Below are positions 28,101-43,100 of a stretch of DNA of 64,000 bases, piece by piece. The stretch is taken from contig NC_087072.1 in NCBI RefSeq assembly GCF_026151205.1, forward strand, positions 3,429,375-3,493,374, written 5' to 3'. Positions within the stretch are counted from its first letter, which is position 1; each line of letters starts with the position of its first letter. The DNA comes from Bolinopsis microptera. Taxonomy: Eukaryota; Ctenophora; Tentaculata; Lobata; Bolinopsidae. The notes below the pieces were generated by a model, which was not told where the DNA came from, did no database searches, and was given only the letters and a program-made list of their open reading frames with translations. Both the position numbers and the translations under genes were made by a program.

Positions 28101-31100
28101 CTGAACACTGACTAACATGCTGTAAGCACGCCCCCATTGCTTGGCTGTAGGTTTTATACTCCCAACCTCCGTAACGCTCTTTAATGTTCTGTCCTGGTAT
28201 CTTAGGCCAGGCCACGTTGTTGAACTGGACAGCCGCACTGCCTCTCAGATAAGCCTTCTGTCCCTTAGAGGCGATGATGTCCGTCTTCTTGTTCAGTCTG
28301 TACTTCCTCTTGGAGACCATAGTTACTCCTGTACAGGCTGGTTTGGCTGCACAAGCGTCCAGAGCTAGTGGTTCTCTTGCGTAGGTGGACCCGTCCAGAA
28401 AGTCACCACTGATCTTAGCGCCCGTGACTACCTGCCAGATGTATCCTGAGTCCACGTCGAGGCTACCCTTTCTGTTGTAAGCAACACCCTCTGCTACCAC
28501 CAGTTTGGTGGATTTGGCACGTCTCCAACGTCTCTGTTTCTCAATGTAGGAGACACCCTTACAGGTGCGGTCACGGATACACTGCTTGAACGCATCTCTT
28601 CTGTTGCTAATCCAGCCTCCGTACAGATCTTTGTGTACGTACGGTGAGCTGACGTACCAGTATTCGTTCTGTCCGACAGTGGAATAGCTGACGTAGTTCA
28701 TCTTCTCGTCGTTAAGAACGAAGGAAGTGTACTTCTCCTTGGTGTAGAGTTGCCACGTTGTTGTTGTGTAGTATTTACCTCCGTGGAGCACGAATCCAGA
28801 ACATTTCTTGTGTTTGACACACTCCCTAGCTGCAACAGACTCACTATTGTAACCCCGGCTCGTGTCAGGTTCTCCTAGTTTCATGTTCGAGAGTTTGGTG
28901 AAGTACCGTTTCTCGTGCATCACAATCTCAGCACCCTGGATGTATGAGGTCTTGTGGACGTTGGACCTGGGTTTGGTTCCAGTTCTGGTCCTGTAGACGT
29001 TGTCACTCTCTCGAGTAACATCAGTACAAGAGGATGATACGGAGCACGCTTTAAGGGCTTCCTTGCGTGTTTTGTACACTGTGTTACTGTCGAAACCAGT
29101 GAATGTGATTCCGCTCTGTTTGTCCCAAATGTAGTCGTCTGAGATGACCATCTCGCCTCTCTTGATGAAAGCGATCTGATAATAATGGCAAGTTAGTTCT
29201 ATCTTACAAAATATGATGGATCAAAACTGGGTTACCAATAAGTTGAACGTCCGTATAACCGCGATATTGCTTAAAATTATTTAACCTAAACTTACCGATC
29301 CAGCCTTTTCAATCAGTCTGGTAGATTCCCAGAACATAAACCTTCCGTTTTGGAATGTAAATGCCTTACACCTGGGCTCGAATCTACACCATCGGAGGGC
29401 CTCATTTCGGCTAGTAACAGTCTTGCCAGTGCACCTTCGTCCTGTGATACCGTACGGACTCTTCACATTCCAGATGTTATCAGCGTAGTAAATACTGGTT
29501 GAAGTATAGTCATATCCTCCCCGGATGTAAGACTTTCCTCCTTTTGATGGTTTCATCTTGTCTCCGCCAGCCAGTTTGAATTTGTCTCCAACCATGTTGA
29601 TACCTCTGCACTTAGGGTTCTTGGCACAAGCTCGTCCCGCTTCTTCGATAGTGTTGTATGGTCTATTGTCGATGATCTGAACGTAGATGTAGTCGGCGTT
29701 CCAAGTGTAGGTGTAGCCTGACAAATCTTCGTTTTGTCCTGAAAAAAAAAATGGTTAAAGTTTTCAGATGATGCTGTCAAAGTAAGACGATGATTAAAAG
29801 AAGCGGGATAAACAGTAAATCAGTTATTCTAAATGGTCTTACCTCCAATTTCAAAGAAGGAGTATCCACTCTTCTTTGTCTTGGTGCCCTTGCCTCCGAT
29901 AAGATAATACTTGTTCTTATCAGTTTGTACCACTCCCTTACACTTGCCCTTCTTCTCAGCACATGCCTTGAGAGCAATGTCTTTGGAGTCGTAGTTGGTG
30001 TTATCAAGTCGTGAGTCAATGTACCAGTCATCCCATTGACTCCAGGTATATCCTGAAAAGAAACGTTAATTCAACCCTTAATGAGTCAATTTGGATTTCA
30101 CTTACTTTATCAAATTATCGAAGAACGAATTTCAGGCTAGGAGGTGCAATAGGTGCATTATCATAACAGTGACATGTTAAGACTATTTATTATCACGTGG
30201 TGTCTACTTATCAGTTATCAATATCAAACCTTCAGTGATAAGAGAAGTGCCTCCCTTGATGTAGGCCACCTTGTCTCTAGCAGGGACAGCAGTACTGCCG
30301 ATGTTCAGCCTGAAGTCGTTCTTCTTTTCCATTGTCACACCTCCACAGGTTGGTTGACGGATACAGTCCTAAAAGATGTTCTCTTTAGTTTGGAGGGAAA
30401 AGTTTTAATGGAGTTAAGTGATAATTTCTGTTACTATTTCTGATTTGCATCTAAGTAGATTTGGTTGATTGTTTACCTTGAGAGCTTGATGTAGATTGTT
30501 GTATCGTTTCCTGCTGACAGGGCCGTCAATTCTGAAAGGTGACATTCTGGTCCAGGAGTACTTGCCGAAACTCATCGTGGACGTGATCTCAATCGGTTTT
30601 ACTCCACCTCTTATGTAGACCGTCTGAGATAGGAATCTTAGTTGTTTAAAGTGTTTTTATAAGAATCAACTTGCAAGTACTCAAGAAAGTTATAATGGCT
30701 AAAAGGACGAAAGGAAGGTAGTTTTTTAAGGTAATTAAGAAAACTTACATCGGTGATGGATGGTTCAAGTTCCTGTTTGACAGAGATGCGGTACTTCTGT
30801 GTGATTTTACTGTAGATTACTCCAGAGCAACCCTTGTTCTTCTTGCACTCAGCTGTTGCTACTGTTAGCTTGTCTGTTACGAACTTTCCGAACGGAACCA
30901 TTGTGTAGTCTTCCTTCTTGGAGTAGTATACCACTGCGGACACAGACTATTAGTCCCTAATTTCTTTTATTTACTATATTTTGGTATATTTACTTCAACA
31001 ATGATCTGTACTGATGGGGCTGATATAAACTTTTGAAGAAGAACAGACAAACTGACAGACAAACGAACTTACTCTGGTGGAGTTCGTATTCGTCTCCTAG

Positions 31101-34100
31101 AATGTAGGCGACTCTGCCCTTCCTTTGAGATGCCATGTTGTGGTTATTTGTCCTGTAGGAATGTTCCTCCTTGGTTACACCCTTACAACTGTCAGAAGCA
31201 ACACAAGCCTTGGTGGCGTCCTTCAACGTCTTATACGCAGTGTCATCATCGTAGCCTGTCAGGGTCCAGTCCTTCTTCATAGCCCAGAGATAACCGTCAG
31301 ATTTGAGTGTGGTTCCGCTGAGAACATACGAGATGGTGCCTGGATGGGGGGAGGTTATTCTGCGTGCTTTAAAGATAGTAAATCCGCTGCCACTCTTCAT
31401 TATGGCGTTACAGCCTCGTTTCTCTTTTTCGCACATGACCATCGCTTCGTATAAAGTTGCAGCACCTCCGTAATTAGCTCCGTCTGAAGCGGTGAAGAGT
31501 TTAGCAATTTTATTATTGTGGATCTAACATTGCAATTTAAACAAACTGTCAGTTTCTTTTGGCAGTTCTGTGGAATTATAAAACGCTAAATAAGCTATAA
31601 GTTAGATATTGCTTGCGTTTGTACCTATATATGTTGGTGAGTAGCCGATGTAAGCTCTTGTTCCTTCTGTAATAAGCCTGACAGTCTGGTAAGTCTCTCC
31701 CTTAGTGTACAGGACTCCCTTAGCACTCCTCTTGACGTCTCCAGCCCTGGTTCGTCTCCAGGTCTTGTTGGGGTTCTCAGAAACTCCGGTACATTGTTTG
31801 TCTTTTCCACACGATATCAGTGCCTCTTTTAGGTTCTTGTAGTTGCTGTGGTATTGGTTCTGGCCAACGTAGCCCTTGGTGATCGTGAATCTGTAATCTG
31901 CGGAAGAAGTTAGAATCAGTAATGCTTGTGTTTCCAATGTCGAATTTGTCGTAAATCCGAGTAACCAGTAACCAACAATGAGTAACAATTAACCAAGTAA
32001 CCAAGTAACCAAGTAACTAAGTAACAAAGTAACAAGTAACCAAGTAAGCCAGTAACTAAGTAACCACTAACCGTAAGCGTAGGTAGTGAAGCCAGATTGT
32101 ACCCAAGCCTTCATGCCGTTCTGTTTGAAGGGAGTGCTGCCAGTGTTCAGTCTGTAGTTCCTCTTACCCTCCTGAGTCACACCCAAACAGGTATCAGCCT
32201 GAGCGCAAGCTGCTAGAGCCTTCTTCTTGCTGATGTAGACCTTGTTGTTGAAGTAGCCAGTCAGTTTGAAGTTATCGTAGGTAGTCCAGACAGTGTTGTG
32301 GGAGTACTCGTTACCTCCTCCCTGTTTAATCCACACTTGGGACTTGTAGGCTGGTAGCTGGGTGCTACCTGTACAGAGCGTGTACCTGTTCTCTTTGTGA
32401 CGTTTAGTCACTCCCTTACATTTGGACTGAGCACTACAGATCTTCAGAGCTGTTGCCTGGTTGGCGTTGTAACCATAACAACCGGTCAGTGTGTACGGTT
32501 TGCTGTACTCCCATGTGTATCCAGCTGAACTGAAGCTGAAGGATTCTGTCTTTACATCTGCTCCTCCCTTAACATAGGCATTGTAGTCAGAGTCCATGTG
32601 GACCTTGGTTTCCCTAGCCAAGTAATAGGTTTGTTTGCCCTGTTCCTCGTTGACTCCGGTACAGTGTGCGTCCTTAGCACAATGCTCCAGAGCGGCAGCT
32701 AAAGTGCTGTACTTCTTGTCGATCTGTCCGTAGAGCTGGTATCCCGTGCTCTTAGAGTAGGTGTAGGTGTCTATAGAGTTTCCAGCGGGGATGTTGACCT
32801 TGCTGAAGGAGTTACCCTTCAACCAGGCGGTGCGCCCTGGTGCATGGTACGGTTTACTTCCTGTATTGGTACGGTAGGTTCTCTTACTCTCGTATGTTAC
32901 TCCTGGTGGGGTCTTTTGTTAGTTAATGTCTTCATTCAGGGAAAAGTTTATGTTTATAAATTATAATTATAAATGTTACTATCATTTAAAAACTTACGTT
33001 TAAAGAAAGATTTAGAGGATTTCATGATGCTCGATTAGAAACCACTTACCCTTGCAAGTTCTTGAAGCAGTACAAGCGGTGAAAGCAGCAGCCGAGGTGG
33101 TGTATTTAGAATCACTGTCATACCCTCTGAACTCCCATCCGTACATGTATCCCCAGAGATAGCCAGCTCCTGTCACCTGACTTCCTCGTTTTATGTAGGT
33201 CTGAGCTCCTTGCTCTTCCTTCCATGCGTAGTTGTTGTGCAGAGTGAAGTAGTTCTTAGTTTGCTGGGTGACTCCAACACATCGCTTGTCAGCCAAGCAT
33301 TTCTCCAATGCAAGATGTTCTTTGTTAGCTGATCCTATTCTGCCTTGAGTCAGCTTGAACGGAGTCGAGACCTCCCAAACGGATCCTGAAACGAGGTTTT
33401 TTGTTAAATAGTTTAAGTCTTTTAAGTTTTATGGGTCTACAGTATGTGACTTAAAAGCGAGGAACAGTGAGCTTGTACAAATCAGTTCCACTGAATAAGA
33501 GAAAACAATATTAACCTCCGTAAGTGACGGTTCGATATACGTCCTTGATTCCTCCCTTGATGAAAGCTTTACGTCCCTTGTGTGCCTTGGGTTCGTCATC
33601 ATTGTTCATCATGAATCTATTGCTACTCTCTTGAGTAACTCCCTTACATCGGTCTATCTTAGCACAAGCCATCAGAGCAGCGTCCATGGTAGGTAAGACT
33701 TGGTGAGAGTAGTATCCAGTGAGAGTGGAGCCCTCCATTACACTCCAGGTGTAATCTCCGAAATTCTCGGTTATACTGCCCACCTCGAAGGTGGTGTAGC
33801 CGGTGCGTTTTGTTACTCCGGTACCGATTGCGAGCTTGAATTTATGGTCCGGTGTTATGACAACCATTCTACAGGTACTCTTGGCAGCACAGGCTTCCAA
33901 AGCTTCCTGTCTGTTGGTATACTCATGATCGTCAAGTCTGCCTGGGCACACTGAAGGTTTAGTTGTCCAGGAGACTCCCTTGGTAACGAAGGACTCTCCG
34001 GCTTTGGTGTAAGCAACTGAGTTCTTCCAAGGTAAAGGAGAACTTCCAGTGTTCAAGATAAATCTGTCGTTAGGTTGCTTTGTTATTCCGTTACATTTGC

Positions 34101-37100
34101 TGTTCTTTATACAGGCCTGTGGGTGTGCGTTATAAACGTTAAATAATCATTTATAAACTAGAAAGAGAAGCACAATCATCTGAAGATACCTTATAATTTG
34201 TAACTGATAAAAGAAATGGTAGTGAATCTTACCTTCATAGCCTTCTTGCGGTTGGGATATTCCCTACCATCAGCTCTACCCTCCAGTTTGGCGGGTCCCT
34301 CAACTGTCCAGCCGAATCCACCGAAGCTGGTCTCGTAATGGAACTTGTTGAGAGCCGGACCTCCTCGGAAGTACACCCTCCGGGTGGAGCTGAAGATGGG
34401 CTTGTCATCCCGGTACAATCTGTACTTGTTGTGTTGTATCTGCGTGATGCCCTTGCAGTCTTTACGACGCTTACAGACAGACTGTGCTTGTTTGAGGTTG
34501 TTGTAGTCTCCAATCCTGTATTGGTCCCTCAGTGTAGAGTAGTCTAGCTCCGACCAGAACACTCCTGAATTAGTTTATGTTATTTAACAGAATTTGCTGC
34601 AGTGATAAATTATTTACAGCGTAGATTTTGTAACTGTAAATATTCAATGCTGCCAAGATTTTTAAGTTGATAAAATCTTCTTACCATCCGTCAAGGTGTA
34701 AGATGATCCCTTGAGATAAGCCGTCTTGCCGGCTGCTGAGGATGGTTCACGTCCAGTATTGATCCTGAAGTTTCCTGATCCCTCCTTGGTGACTCCATTA
34801 CAAGAGTGGGAACCGGCACAAGCTGACATAGCGGTCTCCAGAGTACTGTAACGCTTGGTGTCAGCGTACCCAGTAAGCTTCTCGTTAACATGTGTGGACC
34901 ACATGTAGTTACTGTAGCTTCTGTAGCGACCTAGTCGTTCTACAGCGATGTGACCTACTGCTAGCTCCTTCTCATCTCCAGTGTTCAGGTAGTAGTTACC
35001 GTTCTCCAGTTTGGAGTAACCCTTGTAGCGTCCTCCTGACTGCATCACAGCGTCGTTAGCTTCTGTTTTGGTTTTCTTGTATTTTTTGGTGAGTCCGGAT
35101 AGTGTGTACGGGCTGGATGCTCTCCACATCTCATCTGTGAATAAGGTCATTTATATCAAATTGTTGTTATATTTCAACTGTTATTCAATTGTTTCTAAAA
35201 GTGATTACAGAATGGATATATTTGTGCAAGACATTTTGAAACATATGCATGATAATTACCTCCGTAAACGAAGAACCATTCCTTATCGTACGAGGAGCCC
35301 ATGATGTAGATTTCTCCCTTAGATACTGTCTCCAAGTCAGTACCTTGCGCGATGTGTTTTACTCCATTGGGCGCTGTGTAGGTTCCAACACAAGTAGGTC
35401 GTCTCTTAGCGCACTCCTTCAGAGCCTCTTTTACATAACCCCACCCGTTTCTACCCAATTGGTGTTTGAAGTTGTAACCCTTGACTCTGGTCCAGTAGAA
35501 GTCGCTTGAAATGAACAGCTGACTGGACTTGACGTAGGTGGTGGAAGCGGAGTTAGGTTTGAGTGTTGTTCCACTCATCAGCCTGAATACAAGTTCTCCT
35601 TCTCTTGTGACTCCCTTGCAGCTGCTGCTCTTTGCACACGCTCCCAGAGCCTTTTCCCGGGTCCTGTAGATCTTACCATCACTGTAGCCAGTGAGGGTGA
35701 GATGGGGGTGCTGACTCCAGTTGAAACCACTATCTCGGATAACAGCTCCACTCTGGACCCAGACACTCTTGTTCTTGCTGTATCTGAAGGTTCCAGTGGT
35801 GTAAAGCCTGAAGTTGTTCTTACCCTCTTTAGTGACTCCCTTACACGCATCAGCAGCCGCACAAGCACTGAGAGCTGCGTCTCTGGTCTTGTAGACAGTG
35901 TTGTCTTGGTAGTCTCCGGTCAGGGTGAAGGGACTCTTGTATTCCCAGGAGTAGCCCACGTACACCATGTTGTATTCCGTGTAGGTAACCAGTTCTCCTC
36001 CCGGAATAAACGCATTCATTGCGGGCTCAACTGTTAGCACACTGTCGGAACACATGTAGTAGTAGTTTCTACTGTACTCAGTTACTCCTTTACACCTAGC
36101 TGTGGCCATACAAGCGTTCAGAGCTTGGTCGCGGTTCGGGTATCGTCTAGAGAACTTTCCTGTTAGTTTGTATCCTTCAGTGATAGACCAGTACCGCTTC
36201 TTGTACAACACGTATGGACCTGAGGTATTGCTTTGATAAGTAATTCATTTACAAATCTTAACATTTTTAAATGTCTCAAAGAATTTCCTCAAATATTGAC
36301 TTAGGAGCTAAAGTTTGTACGTAAATACTTACTTCCTTGGATGTAACATTTCGAACCAGCTTTTTTCTTGATCTGGTATCCAGCCATCAATCTGAACCTA
36401 TTAGTTCCTTCCTCGTTGATACCGTTACAATCAGAAGTTCCTGCACATTTGTTCATAGCATCAGAAACTGTCCTGTAAGTGACACTGTCGAAGTACTGAG
36501 AGTCTATCACATACCCAGTCCTAAAGTCCCAGGTGTACCCTCTGTTAACCACCAATCTGCCTCCCTTTCTAAAGGATGTGAACCCAACAGCGACTGATGT
36601 CGTGGTGCCCTTGCACATTTGGTAGTGCACCCCGTCATGGTTAACTCCAGTACATCCCTTAGTCATGACGCAAGTTTCTAGAGTCTCTTCTAGGGTTTTG
36701 TAATGTTTTCCGAAAGGCTTGTCTAACTTTCGAGGACTGACAGCATTCCACACGATGTCTGAGGAAGGTCACGTTAAAATCTTAATCTGACTAAAATTAT
36801 AAAATATTACTACATTATAAAATGGTATCCGGACATCAACACATTTTGTTCAGCTATCTTCCCAAGCTGAGTAAGTTATAAAAGTATAAAAAGTAACATA
36901 CTGGCTTGTGTGACAGTGTATCTGAGAGTAGTGTATCCGCCCCTGACGAATGTAGCGGTTTTCTTGTTGGGTTTGATGTTGGAGCCAGAGTTAATGTACC
37001 ATTTCCCATCCTCGTAACGAGTGTAACCAGTGCAGTCTGCATGCTTGGAGCACGCCTGGGCTGCTTCTTTTGGTTTGTTGTATGGGTGTTTCTTGTCGGG

Positions 37101-40100
37101 GAGTCCCAGAGCGTAACCCTTTCTGTCGGTCCAGAAGAAACTGTACTCGCTCTGCATCTTACCTGACATTTGTTAGGTTAATTAACGGCTGCTTTGAAGG
37201 GAAAATGGTGTTATTCGATATTCAGAGCATGGTTAGAGGGACTGTAGCAAGAAGTTAGAAAGGTGTTCAGATGTAAAAACTACATACTTCCTTTGAGCCA
37301 TGTCTTGTGGTTGTTGACGGTGATGTAGGTAGTGGTGGAGTGAAGTCTGTATCTGTTAGCATTCTCTTTAGTGACACCCTTACATGAAGTCTTGTGCAGA
37401 CACGCTTTCAGGGCATTCCTCTTGCTGCGATTAAAACACATTATCAAAATGAGAGGAAAGTAAATAAATCAAGAGATACAATGTTACGAGAATGATAGGA
37501 ATGGTCTTAGTAATTGTAAACAAGTGATAGGGTTAATAACACAGATATGGTAGAGAAAAAGAACACTTACTTGGTATAAACAGAGCCGTCCAAATATCTT
37601 GTAAGTTTCCTGTTCTTCAAGACGGTCCACTGAGAACCTCCGAAGGAAGAAGCACCACCAGATTTAATGTAGACAGTAGCTGTCTTGCTGAAGTGAGGAC
37701 TTCCACCGGTGTTCAGCACGTAACCCTTTCCATCATACGTTACTCCAGCACACTTAGCATTTGCACCACAAGCTGCTAGAGCAGTGTCCTTGTTGTGGTA
37801 TACCTTGCCATCAACTCGCCCCTCCAAAGTGTAGGGGTTCATGTAGGTCCAAGTGTAACCTCCGCTGCTCAAAGTCATGGTGGTGAATGTCATGACCTCT
37901 CCTCCTCTCAGCCACACTCGGAACCCGTCCCTCTCGGTGAGCTTGGTGTCCCTGTAGAGGTAGTAGTCTTTAGGTCCTTCCTGCACCACTCCTTGGCAGG
38001 TGGCGGTGTGGGAACACACTGACAGCGCTGAGTTCAGGTCTCCGTATTTCTTGTTGTGGACTCGCGTAGTCAGAGTGTAGCCTGGCTTCATCGACCATGT
38101 GATCTCTGAAAACAATCCATATTGAGTTAAATTTAGTGAAATATATGTTTACTTTTGTAGGAGGTTCCACAACTTAGATTGCAACTCACCTGATATAATA
38201 ACATTACTCACGTGAAGAAGTGTAGACCTCATCTCCCTGCAAGAAGACCTTCTTGCCAGGTGCCTTGACCAGGGTAGTTCCCTGTCCCAGCTGGTACTTG
38301 TTCTTGCCGACCATGTTGACTCCAGTACAAGTTGTGCTGCCCTTGCACACGTTCATGGCGCTGCTGTCACTTCCCCATTGTCTGCCAGTGTACCTGGATG
38401 AGATCTGGACGCCTGGGATGATGGACCACAGGTAACCTCCGTGTTCTACGTAGCCTCCTACTAACAGGTAGGCGATGTGTCCGATCTTGTGAGTCATCTT
38501 GTCCTGAGGAGGTTTTAGCTTTGATAATAATGCTTTTTAGCAGAATAATTTTAAACGCTAAAACTGAGATTCGTTTCTAGATTTGTTAAAATGTTCGCAA
38601 TAGATGGTTTACCGATTTATTAAGGACAAAGACATTCTTTCCAGTGCGAGTAAAGCCAACACAACCCTTCCTGGTCATGCAGCCCTCTGCAGCTTCACGT
38701 GCTGTGGTGTAAGTCTTGCCGCCCATAGGTCCTGCCAGTGTGTAAGGGGCAGCCACCTTCCACGACTTGTCTGTAAAGTATTCAAATTTAGTTATCAGAT
38801 TTGCGAATCTTGATAAATAACGGGTCGGTTATCAGGTTTGTACATTTTGATTTGTATCATCTAGTTGGTTATCATATTGATTTATTCTTAACATAGTTTG
38901 ATCGAGGAAGTTGTTGCAGTAGAACTTGCTATTACCAGAATTTGAACTGAATGGTTTATTGAGAGGTTTACTCACTAGCAAAGATCTGGAAGCTGGTAAT
39001 GGTGATCCAGTCTCCGATGAGCCAGGATTTGGATCCCTTAGAGGTGGTGATACCACTGCCAGACATGACGTAATACTTTCCACCGATGTAGGAGATACCA
39101 GAGCACTGGTCAGGTTTTAGAGAACAAGCCGTCAGAGCTGACTTCTTGTCGGTGTAAGCTTTAGCGTCCAGTTTGTGGTCGAGCTTATATCCATCCTTCT
39201 CTGTCCAGTAGAAGTCATAGATCTGTTCCACCAGAGACTCTTGTATCCAAGATTTCGCTCTTGCTCTGGGTACTGCTACTTTCGTAGTCCTGAGTCTGAA
39301 GTTACCAGCACTGTATTTGGTGACTCCCTTACATCTGTCGTGTGCCGCACATGCTCTTAGGGCCTGAGGTAGAGTGTTGAAGAAGTCGTGGAAGTTTCCT
39401 CGCAGCTCAAAGTTCTTCTTCACTGTCCAGATTGCTCCTGATTTGTTGAGGGAAGTTCCTCTCTTTAAGAAGACGATGTGAGTCTGATGAGGATAAGAAC
39501 TAGATCCGGTACACATGAAGAACACGCCCACCTTCTCTCGAATCACTCCGTTACATCTGTTGTTTTTACCGCAAGCCACCAAAGCTTCATTCCTGGTCTT
39601 ATAAGCTGGGTTGAACTTTCCGTCCAGTGTAGCTGGTTTCTGAAGTGTCCAACTGTACCCATCAATGGAGAGGGAGACCTCGGTCACCTCGACAACTTCA
39701 CTGCCTAGGATATAGAGATCTGTTCCCTTGCTGGGGGTGACGGTACTGTCAGTAGCGAGATAGTACTCCTTGTCACCCTTCATCTCAACCCCCCTACACC
39801 AGGTGGCAGCAGCACAAGCAGACAGAGCGCCGCTCTTATCAGTGTACTTCCTGCTGTTCACAGAGTTGTACTTGTAGTCGTCCACCTGGGTCCAGACCTT
39901 CTTGTTAGAGGTGAACACGCTGCTTCCCTTGATGAAGACAACTCGTCCTTTTTGGTTGTGAGGCACTGAGTCCATGTAGAGTTTGAAGTCGTCATGGTTC
40001 TCCATGGTAACGCCAGCACACTTTTTGTGTGAGTTGCAAGCAGCGATCGCCTCAGCGTCACTCGTGTACTTCTTGGCATCCAAACGCTTGCGGAGGGAGG

Positions 40101-43100
40101 TGTCCTTTGCCATAGCGTAGAGGATACTGTTCTGCTCGACACCTCTTCCTACCATAATGTAAGCTATCTTGTCAGTTCCCTGAAAGAAGGCAAAGACTTG
40201 AAGGAGATTTATATCATTGCATACAATTTATCATATATATGTATATTATCATTATACAATTTATCATGTTGGTAACCTTAACTATTTTCTACATTTATAC
40301 TCCTATTATAATTTTGATCCTTCACTATATATTGTGAACTCTCAAAGTTCAATCCATCACTCACCACTTTGTGAAGCTTCCTGTTTTTGTTCAGTTTGTA
40401 ACTGTCCTTATGTTCACGAGTGAAGCCAACACAATGACGGTCATCCGAACACTTCTGCCAAGCCATCTCCAAGCTGTTGATGTTAGCTCCGTACGGTTGA
40501 CTCAGAGCGTAAGGTTGGTGAACCTCGAACATGTACTCTGAGGTGGTTTGCATTGTTTATATTTGAGGAAATTCGTGGCTTTAGTTCTGTAGTGAAAGAA
40601 ATAAAAATTCAACGTAAAATTGTCCAATACTACATGAAAAATGACTTCTTATGAATGTGGCTGATCATGCTTAACTAACGTCCAAGTTTGAGAGCGTAGG
40701 AGCTGGTGAAGCCAGATCCCTTAACGTAAGCTGTCTTTCCGGAAGCTCCGACAGGGGAGGTTCCGCTGACTAGGATATATCTGGTAGTTGTAACGGTTAC
40801 AACTCCGTGACAGTGCTTGTTGTTGACACAAGCCAACATGGCACTGTCCAGTGTACTGTGAGCACCGGATCCCAGTGGTTTCCTCAGAGTACTGTCGGAG
40901 TATTGGGTCCAGTAGTGATCGTGCTTCGTCTTTATCTGGCCTGTAAGTGTAGGGTTTAGCTGTGGATTGGGGATAGTTTCGAGATGATTATCTTATGGAT
41001 CCAATTAATACATAAATAATGTTTCATTGCGAGTTATATCACTTACTTGTCCTCTGGATCATCTTAGCCTTCTTGTTGATGACCTTGTTGTCTCCACCAG
41101 TAATCCTGTAGAACCCGTCAATGAAGACAACACCCTTGCAGTTGTTGTTAGAGTTGCACTTGTCCAGTGCATCTTCTTGGTCCTTGTACTTGGTGTTATC
41201 TATGATCTCCCAGTACCAGCCGTAATACTCAGTCCAGGTGAAGCCGTGATACACAGTGAACTCTCCTTTCTTTTGGTAACTGTGAGTGTTGGCCCGAGGG
41301 ATCATGTCGTGACCGGATCCTAGGAAGAACCTTGTTGGTCCCTCTTGGTGGAATCCTGTACATTTTTCAAATCCAGAGCAAGCCTGGAAGGCTTGTGCTT
41401 CAGAGATGTAAGGACGGTTAGAGTATCTGTGTTTGTAACGCCAGTTGTCTAATCTCTCCCATGAGAAATCCCTGAAAAGTTTAGATTATTTATTGATCAA
41501 AAACATCCATTTAATAGTATTAACCGGGGTATGATATCACTTCAATGCTTAACCAACAGTTTATAAAACTGTACATACCCATAAGCCACTGTGACTTCCT
41601 TCTCCACAATCACTGCTCCATTCTTCGTGTAGAGCTTAGTTCCTTCTGCACCGGTTGTAACTCCGTATCCATTGTTTGTGTAGAACTTGCCGTCAATCTC
41701 CGATACTCCGCCACAAGTTGTACTCGCAAGACACTTGATCTTGCAACGTTTAGGGACGTGTATGCAATGTTGTCGTATTGCTGTCCTACAACGTATAACA
41801 CAGATATCCAGTAATATCCTCCGTAACTAGTTGATTCCCCGATCTTGGGGTAAGCTATTTCGTGGTTGCCAGTGCGACCCAATTTGGATTCCTTACTAGC
41901 CAGGAAGTACTGTCCGGTGGGGTTATTGTGGTATCGGTATACGACTCCATTGCAATAGCTGCGGCCTGCACAGGCGCTCATAGCTTCCTCCTTGTCAGCG
42001 AACGCGGTGGCTGGTCCATGATAGTTAAGCGGACTTACGAAGGTTTGTTGATTTCCTTTTTGGACACCAACGACCACCATTCCTCCGACACTGATCTGCG
42101 TGAACCTCCTAGTCGACACTGTCCACTTGACTCCTGTGGGGTTGTAGGCGGACACACCGCTTCTATAGAAGATGCGCCCATCTCCGTTATGAGCACCAAC
42201 CACAAAGTTGCGTCCAGATGAAATCGACATCATAGTTCCGTCGACACGTTTCCACTGATAATATGCAAAATTTAGTCGGAGATATTTTGGTGCCTATTTA
42301 CTGTAAGAAAATAGTCATATATGATGTCCCAACGGCGGAATCTAATCCTCACCCTAAATCTCAAAGACATAAAAATGTAAAGGTGACCCACTGTTCTTGC
42401 TTACCTTGGATCCCTTAGAGTTGAGGTCGTTGTAGGTTCCTACTCTGTAGTAGACTAGACGTTTTTTGTTGATACACCACACTCCCGAGTAACCCACTGT
42501 GATCTGGTAAGCTCCTTGAGGAACATCATCTACCCTCTCCCAGGTACTACCGAGCCATCTGAACACTTGGCTTTGTCTATTTACTCCCCAAACATGGCCC
42601 TCTTCGCTCACATCAACCTGCGCGTTAACAAATAAAAATCTGGGCTGCAGAATTCAAACTGTGCTAAGATTGACATGGTCATAAATATTATATCCACCAG
42701 ATCTTATCAACGAGAGAAATTGCTGTAGTTGTCTTCCGCGAGACGCATACCTATAATTAATACTTTTAACTTAAGAATTTGACTCACGTTCACAAGTTTG
42801 CCCGGAACGTGGGTCCACTTGTTGTTTCCGCGGTATCTGAAGATGTCATCATTCTTATTGACTCCCCAGACAGATTTACCACTGCTAATGTGAGTCAGTG
42901 AGCCACTGACCACCTTCCAGCCGTTGTTCCAGTTGTAAATCTTACCAGCCTTATTGACAGCCCAAGTTCCTCTGGAACCCGTGTCAATCTGAACCATCTT
43001 ATCGGTGTTGAGGTTCTTCCATTGACCAGTAATTTTCATCTGTGCACCAAGAATATCTGAAATGTTAATATGTTAATGTAGATCGGCTCAATAACTATAG

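Noticed and set aside
41579-42254. Programmed ribosomal frameshift
   Set aside because: No slippery site pattern, and similar one-base shifts occur at unrelated sequences in four other exons; assembly error or mutation is simpler.
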